DNA from: Piliocolobus tephrosceles
Taxonomy: Eukaryota; Chordata; Mammalia; Primates; Cercopithecidae
Length of the DNA: 64,000 nt
Direction of reading: 5' to 3'
Assembly: GCF_002776525.5 (NCBI RefSeq)
Contig: NC_045452.1
Coordinates: forward strand, 26,704,737-26,768,736
The notes under the pieces were generated by a model. The model was given only the letters and a program-made list of their open reading frames with translations, was not told where the DNA came from and did not search any database. Position 1 is the stretch's first letter. Each line of letters opens with the position of its first letter. The position numbers and the translations under genes are program-made. Positions 55,698 to 64,000 of the stretch are shown one piece after another.

Positions 55698-56005
55698 GGC
55701 CGGGCGCGGTGGCTCAAGCCTGTAATCCCAGCACTTTGGGAGGCCGAGACGGGCGGATCACGAGGTCAGGAGATCGAGACCATCCTGGCTAACACGGTGA
55801 AACCCCGTCTCTACTAAAAAATACAAAAAACTAGCTGGGCGATTTGGCGGGCGCCTGTAGTCCCAGCTACTCGGGAGGCTGAGGCAGGAGAATGGCCTAA
55901 ACCTAGGAGGCGGAGCTTGCAGTGAGCTGAGATCCGGCCATTGCACTCCAGCCTGGGCGGCAGAGCGAGACTCCGTCTCAAAAAAAAAAAAAAAAAAAAA
56001 AAAAA
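55698..56005 (+). mobile_element. AluY in ERV
   Basis: Plus-strand monkey-type AluY; exact 13-bp duplication GTAACTAGGCCTC (55684-55696 and 56006-56018). Confidence 0.95.
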
Positions 56006-56423
56006 GTAACTAGGCCTCCTGAATGTAAAATTATTGGGAAAAAAAACAGCTTATGTGCAAGGTGTGTAAGAAAAGCAAAATATACCCTTGGTAAAAGGAT
56101 TGTAAGGAGGCATAAGAATGTACATTCTTACCTACATTAATAAAAGTTAAAAATTACTGTTTTCAAGGTTTAAGCAAGGTTTAAAATGTTAACTGTAAAG
56201 ATCATTCTGTGTGTAAGCATATTAGCTACAGTTAAAGAAGTATCATCCAGTTTTTTTGTGAACTGGACATTCAAGTAAAAGCATAACAGGTTTTTCTTAA
56301 AGCACCAAACTGCTCTTCAGCAAAAATTATAAAAGGTTAAAAAGAGTCTATAAAATCTTACCTTATGGTCAAACATTAAAAATTAAATAAATGTCTACAA
56401 GGTTTTATTAAAATTAGGTTTAA

Positions 56424-56729
56424 GGCCGGGTGCGGTGGATCAAGCCTGTAATCCCAGCACTTTGGGAGGCCGAGACGGGCGGATCACGAAGTCAGGAGAT
56501 AAAGACCATCCTGGCTAACACGGTGAAACCCCGTCTCTACTAAAAATACAAAAAATTAGCCAGGTGAGGTGGCGGGCGCCTGTAGTCCCAGCTACTCGGG
56601 AGGCTGAGGCAGGAGAATGGCGTGAACCCGGGAGGCGGAGCTTGCAGTGAGCTGAGATCCGGCCACTGCACTCCAGCCTGGGTGGCAGAGCAAGACTCCG
56701 TCTCAAAAAAAAAAAAAAAAAAAGAAAAA
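56424..56729 (+). mobile_element. AluY in ERV
   Basis: Plus-strand AluY; exact 14-bp duplication AAAATTAGGTTTAA (56410-56423 and 56730-56743). Confidence 0.95.
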
Positions 56730-57029
56730 AAAATTAGGTTTAACATTAATAACACACTAATATAAAGTTTAGCTTATCTGGTATAAAAATCATACGAGAA
56801 GCACTGTTAAATGTAAAATGGTATTTGACTTTCTTTGGTTTAAAAACTAGTAAGAATAGGTGCTAAAGGAAATTTCTCAGTAAAAAGGCACTAAGGTCTA
56901 TAAAGTCCACTGCCAAGGTCCCCACATTTAAAACAAAAGGTCAAGTTCTTAAAAATTATATACTTGGTTTATCTTCCACTTTCCTTTCTTGCAAAACAAA
57001 ACAAAATAAAAACAAAGTCTTTTAGCACA

Positions 57030-57300
57030 TGTACCACCCCTAGAATTTCCGGTAAACCAGCACCAGCCTGAAGATCACATTCTCATCGAAAGGTGGAGAG
57101 AAGAAAAACTTGAGCCAACCTGGGACCCTACCTTGTGCTGCTAACCACCAAGACTGCTGTTCGTACAGCAAAAAAAAAAAAAAAAAAAAAAAAGGATGGA
57201 CTCATCACACCTGAGTCAAGAAAAGTGCCACCCCCTCCAGAATTGTGGGCCATAGTCCCAGGGGAAAACCCTACCAAACTAAAGCTAAGAAAAATTTAAC
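57030..57300 (+). pseudogene. ERV pol, integrase C-terminal fragment
   Basis: Decayed frames give 'HQPEDHILIERWREEKLEP' and later 'HTxVKKxPPPPELWAIVPGE', the C-terminal DNA-binding end of class I ERV integrase and the pol terminus. A poly-A run (57171-57193) and frame breaks separate the parts. The rest of integrase is missing upstream. Confidence 0.7.
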
Positions 57301-58469
57301 TCTTTTAATCTATTCTGTTACTCTTTCTTCTTTCATCATTCTATTGCTGACCATCTAGTTATTAACGTAACCAAGTCAATTTCGCCTCAAACTATTGCAT
57401 TTAATGCTTGCCTTGTTATACCCTATGAGGACTTGCCAAGTCAAAGACAGCTTTCTACTTCAGAAAAGTACTTCTGTCTCTCCTGACTCTCCTCAGACTA
57501 GACATTAGTAAACTAGGACCATGTAATCCAGGGAGATTTCGATAAAGATCCCAGGGCCAACCAGGAGTCTTACACCCCGATGTAGAGCTTTCATGCCATA
57601 GTTGCTCCAACGTTCTGTGGACCACTAAAGAGAAAATGGACGGCCCCGACTGGTTTTGTAATTTCCCTAAAACCATACATTCATTTTACTAGAGGATCAA
57701 TATAAGTTAAAGACTTAAACTTTAGCAATTAAGACAGGATACCAAGATGCAAATGCCTGGTTAAAATGGATCAAATATTCCATCTGCACATTAAACGAAA
57801 GCAATTGTGATGCTTGTGCACATGGCAGGCCACAGGCCCAGATTGTCCCCCTTCCACTAAGGTGGTCCTCCGGTCAACCAGGCATAGGCTGCATGGCAGC
57901 TCTTTTCCAGGATTCTACAGCCTGGATTAATAAGTCATACCAAGCTCTCTCTGCTATATCCCAAAGTCCCTGCGGGTCAGCCCCCGAGGGCCATCCAGCT
58001 TCCATCTCCCAACACCAAGTTCACTTCATGTCTCTCACAGCAGGGAGGAAACTTAGCATTCCTTGGAGACCTAAAAGGATGCAGTGAGCTTAAGAATTTT
58101 CAAGAGCTTCTCAATCAGTCAGCCCTTGTTCATCCCCGAGCAGATGTGTGGTCGTATTGGGGTGGACCTTTACTGGGCACTCTGCTGAATAACTGGAGTG
58201 GCACTTGTGCTTTAGTCCAATTGGCTATCCCTTTCACCCTGGCATTTCATCAACCAGAAGGAAAAAAAAATAAGACATCATAAAGTGAGAGAAGCCCCTT
58301 ATGAGTCTTTTGACTCTCATGTCTATTTAGATGCAACTGGAGTCCCACGAGGAATACCAGATCCATTTAAAGCTTGAAATCAAATAGCTGCAGGATTTAA
58401 GTCAATGTCTTTGTAGGTGACAGTTAATAAAAATGTAGATTAGATAAACTACATCTATTACAACCAACA
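57301..58469 (+). pseudogene. ERV env-like fragment, heavily decayed
   Basis: Frames broken by many stops show 'VYLDATGVPRGIPDPFKA' and 'QIAAGFKSM' followed by 'VTVNKNVD' and 'INYIYYNQQ' near 58322-58470. This resembles the transmembrane-subunit ectodomain of a class I ERV different from the env further on, so the element appears to carry parts of two envelopes. Upstream text (57300-57900) is compatible with a surface-subunit relic but too decayed to place. Confidence 0.5.
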
Positions 58470-59440
58470 GCAACGAGGTTTTCATGAGTTGAAAGAAAAA
58501 CTCATGTTGGCCCCAGCCCTGAGGCTACCTGACCTGACAAAACTCTTTACACTCTATGTCAGAAAGAGAAAAAATGGCAGTTGAAGTTTTAACCCAGACT
58601 ATGGGGCCTGGCCAAGGCCAGTGGCCTATCTGTCAAAACAGCTAGACAGGGTTTCCAAAGGCTGGCTCCCAGGTCTAACGGCCCTAGCAGCAAAGGCCCT
58701 GTTAGCACAAGAAGCAGATAAACTAACCCTTAGGAGGCCAGGCGTGGTGGCTCAAGCCTGTAATCCCAGCACTTTGGGAGGCCGAGACGGGCGGATCACG
58801 AGGTCAGGAGATCGAGACCATCCTGGCTAACACAGTGAAACCCCGTCTCTACTAAAAAATACAAAAAACTAGCTGGGTGAGGTGGCGGGCGCCTGTAGTC
58901 CCAGCTACTCGGGAGGCTGAGGCAGGAGAATGGCATGAACCTGGGAGGCGGAGCTTGCAGTGAGCTGAGATCCGGCCACTGCACTCCAGCCTGGGCGGCA
59001 GAGCAAGACTCCGTCTCAAAAAACAAACAAAAAAAACTAACCCTTAGGCAAAACCTGAATATAAAGGCCCCCCACGCTGTGGTAACTTTAATAAATACCA
59101 AAGGACATCATTGGTTAACAAATGCTAGAATAATCAAGTAGCAAAGCTTGCTGTGTGAAAATCCCCACATAACCATTGAAGTTTACAACACCCTAAACCC
59201 CACCACCTTGTTCCCAGTATCAGACAGTCCAGTTGAACATAACTGTGTAGAGGTGTTGGACTCAGTTTATTCTAGCAGGCCCTACCTCCGAGACCACCCT
59301 TAAACATCAGTAGACTGTAAGCAGTACATGGACGGGAGCCCTTCGCCAACCCCTGCAAAGTGACTCTGAAGACGATGACAAGCCCTGCTTGACAAGCCCT
59401 GCTCCAGTCACACCCAGAAGCTGACTGGTCCACGCACAGC
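58470..59440 (+). pseudogene. ERV pol, RT connection and RNase H start, with AluY
   Basis: Frames give 'FHELKEKLMLAPALRLPDL', 'WPRPVAYLSKQLDRVSKGW', 'ALLAQEADKLTL' and, after the AluY, 'IKAPHAVVTLIN'. These are hallmarks of the gammaretroviral reverse-transcriptase connection domain. 'YMDG' near 59326 looks like the RNase H start. The catalytic YXDD region and most of RNase H are absent. This pol piece lies downstream of the integrase end, out of normal order. Confidence 0.8.
58736..59035 (+). mobile_element. AluY in ERV pol
   Basis: Plus-strand monkey-type AluY; duplication AACTAACCCTTAGG on both sides, splitting the RT-connection frame. Confidence 0.95.
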
Positions 59441-59446
59441 TGAAGC

Positions 59447-61510
59447 ATGAGGAAACTCATCGCGGGACTCATTTTCCTTAAAATTTGGACTTGTACAGTA
59501 AAGACTTCAACTGACTTTCCTCAGACTGAGGGCTGTTCCCAGTGTATATATGAAGTTACTGAGGTAGGACAAAAGGTTGCTACGGTCCTATCATTTTATG
59601 GTTATTGTAAGTGTACTGGAATGCTAAAAAGAACTTGTTTGTATAATGTTATTCCATACAAGGTACATAGCCCAGGAAAAGACCAACCTGATGTGTGTTA
59701 TGACCCATCTGAGCCTCCCATGATCACAGTTCTTAAAATAAGATTAAGGACTAAGGACTGGTGGGAGCTCATAAATGATATAAGTGTTAGCCAAAACAGG
59801 AAAAAAAAAAAAAAAAAAAAAAGGTGCCCAAACAAGTCACCTTAAAATTTGATGCCTGTGCTGTCATTAATAGTAAGAAGTTAGGAATAAGGTGTGGTTC
59901 TTAGTTAGAAAAGAGGCTATATGGCAGAAAATAAGTACATCTGTCATAAATTAGGACTGTGTGGAAATAAATGTAAATACTGGTCTTGTGTCATTTAGGC
60001 CACTTGGATAAAAGAAAAAAAAATGATGAAAAGGATCCAGTCCACCTTCAGAAAGGAAAAAAATGGCCCTTCCTGTACTAAGGGACAATGTAACCCCTTA
60101 GAGCTAGTAATAACCAATCCCCTTGATCCTCGCTGGAAAGGAGTGTGTGACCTTAGGAATTGACGGGGCCAGACTGGATCCTCAAGTAAATATCTTGGTT
60201 TGAGGAGAAGTTTACAAACGCTCTCCTGAGCCAGTGTTTCAAACTTTCTATGATGAACGAAATGTATCAGTACCAGAAATTCCAGGAAAAACAAGAAATT
60301 TGTTTTTGCAATTAGCCGAGCATGTAGCCCAGTCTCTCAATGTCACTTCATGTTATGTATGTAGAGGAACTGTTATAGGAGATCAATGGCCATAGGAAGC
60401 CCGAGAATTAGTGCCTACAGACCCAGTTCCTGATGAATTCCCAGCTCAAAAGAATCACCCTGATAATTTCTGGGTCCTAAAAGTCTCAATTATTGGACAA
60501 TATTGCATAGCTAGAGAAAGGAAAGAATTCACTCACTCTGCATGACAACTTAGCTGTCTGGGACAGAAACTGTGTAACGGTACCACAAAAACAGTCACTT
60601 GGTGTTCAAATCAAACACAGAGGAATCCATTTAGCAAATTCCCAAAGTTGCAAACCGTGTGGACCCACCCAAAGTCCCACCGGGACTGGAGAGCCCCCAC
60701 TGAATTGTATTGGATATGTGGGCATAGAGCTTATGTCAAATTACCTGACCAGTGGGCAGGTAGTTGTGTTACTGGCACTATTAAACCATCTTTCTTCCTA
60801 CTGCCCATAAAAACAGACGAACTTCTGGGCTTCCCTGTCTATGCTTCCCGTAAAAAGAGAAGCATAACTATAGGAAATTGGAAAGATGGTGGATGGCCCC
60901 CTGAGAGAATCATACAGTATTATGGGCCTGCTACTCTGGCACAAGACGGTTCATGGGGATACCAGACCCCTATTTACATGATCAACCCAATCATACGGTT
61001 ACAAGCTGTCTTAGAAATAATCACTAATAAAACTGGCACAGCCTTGACTATTCTGGCCTGACAAGAAACTCAGATGAGAAATGCTATCTATCAAAATAGA
61101 TTGGCTCTTGACTACTTGCTAGCAGCTGAAGGGTCTGTGGAAAATTTAACCTTACTAATTGCTGTCTACACATAGATGATCAAGGACAAGTAGTTGAAGA
61201 CATAGTTAGAGATACGACAAAGCTGGCACATGTGCCCGTGCAAGTGTGGCAAGGATTTGATCCTGGGGCCATGTTTGGAAAATGGTTTCCAGCGCTGGGA
61301 GGATTTAAAACTCTTATAATAGGAGTTATAATAATAGGAACCTGCCTACTGCTCCCTCGTTTGATACCTGTACTTCTTCGAATGATAAAAAGCTTCATTG
61401 CTACCTTAATTCACCAAAATGCCTCAGCACAAATGTACTATATAAATTACTATCAATCTGTCTTGCAAGAAGACACAGGTAGTGAAAATAAAAGTGAGAA
61501 CTCCCACTAA
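59447..61510 (+). pseudogene. ERV env (HERV-E-like), multiply disrupted
   Basis: The ATG at 59447 opens a frame with a hydrophobic signal-like N-terminus and Cys-containing surface-subunit text ('GCSQCIYEV', 'YGYCKCTG'). It runs into an A-run at 59801-59822, where the frame is lost. Further surface-subunit pieces have in-frame stops. The frame 60648-61061 holds a furin-type RKKR (60849-60860), then a possible fusion region and ectodomain, ending in TGA. An indel near 61139 shifts the frame in the immunosuppressive-domain/Cys region. The frame from 61232 holds a hydrophobic membrane span (about 61306-61380) and a cytoplasmic tail ending just before the polypurine tract. No functional envelope can be made. 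Confidence 0.85.
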
Positions 61511-61529
61511 TAAAATGAGTGAGAGTCTC

Positions 61530-61541
61530 AAAAGGGGGGAA
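61530..61541 (+). other. ERV polypurine tract
   Basis: A purine run (AAAAGGGGGGAA) ends immediately before the 3' LTR, as needed for plus-strand priming. Confidence 0.85.
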
Positions 61542-61999
61542 TAAGAGGAGACCACCCCTCATATTGTCTTATGCCCAATTTCTGCCTCCAAAGAAAGAAG
61601 AAGTAAAAACTAAAAGGCAGAAATGAAATCCACAGGTAGACAGCCCATCACCACACCCTGGGCCTGGTAGTTAAAGACGGACCCCTGACCTAACTGGTTC
61701 TGTTACCTATAGATTACAGACATTGTATAGGAATGCACTGTGAAAATCCCTATCTTGTTTTGTTCCAATCTAATTACTGGTGCATGCGGCCCCCAGTCAC
61801 ATACCCCCTGCTTGCTCGATCACGACCCTCTCACACACACACCCCCTTAGAGTTGTGAGCCCTTAAAAGGGACAGGAATTGCTCACTGGGGGAGCTCGGC
61901 TCTTGAGACTGAAGTCTTGTGGATGCCCCCGGCTGAATAAACCCCTTCCTTCTGTAACTGGGTGTCTGATGAGTTTTGTCTGCCACTCGTCCTGCTACA
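61542..61999 (+). mobile_element. 3' LTR of class I ERV
   Basis: 458 bp, TAAGAGGAGACC to CGTCCTGCTACA, AATAAA at 61936-61941. It is homologous to 53395-54153 without the AluY. The right flank is ACCT. Confidence 0.93.
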
Positions 62000-62110
62000 A
62001 CCTAAGGTCAAGGGTTTGAGACCAGCCTAGCCAACATGGTGAAACCCCCATCTCTACTAAAAACACAAAAAATTAGCCAAGCATGGTGCAGAGCACCTGT
62101 AATCCCAGTG
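62000..62110 (+). mobile_element. Host Alu, right part, truncated at HERV-H junction
   Basis: Continues the Alu begun at 53328: 'acctaaggtcaagggtttga' to 'cacctgtaatcccag'. The right monomer stops at 62110, where HERV-H sequence begins. Confidence 0.88.
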
Positions 62111-62930
62111 ACTCGGCTCAGGGGACCTCCCTTGGGAGAGCAATCCCCCGTCTTCCTGCTCTTTGCTCCGTGAGAAAGATCCACCTACAACCTCTGGTCC
62201 TCAGACTGACCAGCCCAAAGAACATCTTGCCAACATCTCACCAATATTAAATTGGGTAAGCGGCCTCCTTTTACTCTCTTCTCCAACCTCTCTCACTATC
62301 CCTCAACGTCTTTCTCCTTTCAATCTTGGCGCCACCCTTCAATCTCTCCCTTCTCTCAATTTCAATTCCTTTCATTTTCTGGTAGAGACAAAGGAGACAT
62401 GTTTTATCTGTGGACCCAAAATGCTGGCGCTGGTCACGGACTGGGGAAGGCAGCCTTCCCTTGGTGTTTAATCATTGCAGGGATGCCTTTCTGATTACTC
62501 ACCCATGTTTCAGAGGTGTCTGACCATGCTGCAGGGATGCCTGCCTTGGTCCTTCACCCTTAGCGGCAAGTCCTGCTTTCCTGGGGGAGGGGCAAGCACC
62601 CCGACCCCTTCTCTCCTTGTCTCTACCCCTTCTCTGCTTTTCTGGGGCAGGGGCAAGCACCCCGACCCCGTCTCTACCTTCTCTGCTTTTCTGGGGGAGG
62701 GGCAAGAACACTGACCTCTTATTTTTGTGCCCCAACCTCTTATTTTTGCACCCCAACCTCTTTTTGTGCCCCAATCCCTTATTTCCACACCCCGACCCCT
62801 TTCCCGCTTTTGTGGAGGGCAAGAACCCCCGAACTCCTTCTGTCTCTACTCTCTCTTTTCTCTGGGCTTGCCTCCTTCCCTATAGGCAACCTTCCACCCT
62901 CCATTCCTCCTTCTCCCTTAGCCTGTGTTC
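62111..62930 (+). mobile_element. HERV-H-like leader (5' LTR missing)
   Basis: The text starts in what should be the HERV-H (tRNA-His) primer site, of which 'tgactcgg' remains. It continues with known HERV-H leader text: 'ggggacctcccttgggagag', 'ttgctccgtgagaaagatcc', 'aagcggcctccttttactct'. Decayed repeats of a GGGGCAAGCACCCCGACC-type motif occur at about 62585-62830. No LTR7-type LTR precedes it. Family assigned from memory of HERV-H. Confidence 0.75.
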
Positions 62931-64000
62931 TCAAGAACTTAAAACCTCTTCAACTCACACCTGACCCAAAACCTAAACGCCTTTTCTTCTGCAACACCGC
63001 TTGGCCTCAATACAAACTTGACAGTGGCTCTAAATGGCCAGAAAACAGCACTTTCGATTTCTCCATCTTACAAGACCTAAATAATTCTTGTCATAAAATG
63101 AGCAAACGGTCTGAGGTGCCTGATGTCCAGGCATTCTTTTACACATCGGTCCCTCCCTAGTGTCTGTTCCCAATCATCCCAAATCTTCCTTCTTTCCCTC
63201 CTGCCTGTCCCCTCAGTCCCAACCCCAAGCGTCACTGAGTCTTTCTAATCTTCCTTTCTACAGACCCATCTGACCTCTGTCCTCCTCGCCAGGCCAAGCT
63301 AGGTCCCAATTTTTCCTCAGCCTCTGCTCCCCCACCCTCTAATCCTTTTATCACCTCCCCTCCTCACACCTGGTCTGGCTTACAGTTTCCTTCTGCATCT
63401 AGCCCTCCACCACCTGCCCAGCAATTTCCTCGTAAAGAAGTGGCTAGAACTAAAGGCATAGTCAAGGTTAATGCTCCTTTTTCTTTATCCGACCTCTCCC
63501 AAATCAGTTAGTGTTTAGGCTCTTTTTCATCAAATATGAAAAACCCAGCCCAACTCATGGCCCGTTTAGCAGCAACCCTGAGACGCTTTTCAGCCCTAGA
63601 CCCTGAAAGGTTAGAAGGCTGTCTTATTCTTAATATGCATTTTATTACCCAATCTGCTCCCGACATTAAATAAAGCTCCAAAAATTAAATTCCGGCCCTC
63701 AAACCCCACAACAGGACTTAATGAACGTTGCCTTCAAGGTGTACAATAATACAGTAGAGGTAGCCAAGTAGCAACTTATTTCTGAGTTGCAATTCCTTGC
63801 CTCCACTGTGAGACAAACCCCAGCCACATCTCCAGCACACAATTCCAAACAGCTGATCCGCAGCTGCTAGGGGTTCCTCCAGAACCTCCTTCCCCAGGAG
63901 CTTGCTACAAGTGCCGGAAATCTGGCCACTGGGCCAAGGAATGCCCGCAACCTGGGATTCCTCCTAAGCCGTGTCCCACCTGTGCGGGACCCCACTGGAA
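62931..64000 (+). pseudogene. HERV-H-like gag, broken, runs off window
   Basis: Decayed gag: 'FFCNTAWPQYKLDSGSKWPE' and 'ILQDLNNSCHKMSKRSEVPD' near 62985-63125, 'NPAQLMARLAATLRRFSALD' near 63545-63605, and an intact nucleocapsid zinc knuckle CYKCRKSGHWAKEC (63903-63944, CX2CX4HX4C) with the start of a second knuckle 'CPTCAGPHW' at the window edge. Stops and frameshifts separate the blocks. Pol and the 3' LTR, if any, lie beyond 64000. Confidence 0.8.

Larger units (their letters stand above)
55196..57029 (+). other. AT-rich ERV interior, not assigned, with two AluYs
   Basis: A/T-rich sequence with many lysine-type AAA codons and no retroviral motif I can place. In Harlequin-type elements this position holds parts of other ERVs; I cannot confirm which. 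AluYs lie at 55698-56005 and 56424-56729. Confidence 0.4.
53395..61999 (+). mobile_element. Class I endogenous retrovirus, HERV-E/Harlequin-like, defective
   Basis: A complete but dead provirus: 5' LTR 53395-54153, tRNA-Glu-type primer site 54159-54176, scrambled interior, polypurine tract 61530-61541 and 3' LTR 61542-61999. It is flanked by the 4-bp duplication ACCT (53391-53394 and 62000-62003), the size expected for gammaretrovirus-like integration. The order of internal modules is not gag-pro-pol-env: a gag start, AT-rich unassigned DNA, integrase end, env-like text, RT connection, then env. This fits the known chimeric Harlequin group, which I recall as a HERV-E backbone carrying segments of other ERVs. 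All frames are broken. It lies in the same orientation as ARHGAP8, about 2 kb past its stop. Confidence 0.88.

Noticed and set aside
59447..61510. Possibility of a co-opted, functional envelope gene
   Set aside because: An A-run frameshift, several in-frame stops and an indel in the ectodomain break it; no single frame covers both subunits.
62499..62822. Minus-strand frame of 107 codons rich in Gly/Lys
   Set aside because: It is the antisense of the repeated GGGGCAAG leader motif of the HERV-H-like element.

Overview
This is primate nuclear DNA, and the repeats point to an Old World monkey. Roughly 50 Alu copies or fragments cover much of the window. The youngest ones carry a cercopithecid AluY signature: 'ggctcaagcctgtaat', 'actagccgggcgaggtgg' and 'gagctgagatccggcc', where human AluY usually reads 'ctcacgcc', 'ttagccgggcgtgg' and 'gagccgagatcgcgcc'. 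The species call is inferred from this signature and was not searched. Three runs of N (359-368, 3248-3347, 44398-44497) mark an unfinished assembly; all lie inside repeats.

The only cellular gene I can support is ARHGAP8 (BPGAP1), plus strand. Nine consecutive coding exons lie between 4917 and 51425 and splice with GT/AG sites and matching phases into about 377 codons plus a TAG stop. Exons a-c encode most of the BCH/Sec14-like domain, exon d a proline-rich linker, and exons e-i the RhoGAP domain and C-terminal tail. The start codon and first exons lie upstream of position 1. Introns are filled with Alu elements, a disrupted antisense L1 (about 21.9-27.9 kb), MaLR LTRs, MIR/L2 relics, hAT relics, a minisatellite and other tandem repeats.

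About 2 kb downstream of the stop codon is a class I endogenous retrovirus (53395-61999). It has two LTRs, a 4-bp target duplication, a tRNA-Glu-type primer binding site and a polypurine tract. Its interior is a scrambled, dead mosaic (gag, integrase end, env-like, RT connection, env), matching the HERV-E/Harlequin (LTR2) group. It integrated into an older Alu, and four AluYs later integrated into it. The far side of that host Alu is fused, within the primer binding site, to the leader and gag of a HERV-H-like provirus that runs off the window (about 62111-64000).

I found no previously undescribed biological system. The most unusual structures are a perfect 46-bp inverted repeat with a 58-bp spacer (45971-46120), a four-copy tandem repeat of about 71 bp (44888-45173), a local duplication inside a MaLR LTR (31.5 and 33.3 kb), and the Alu/HERV-H junction at 62.11 kb.
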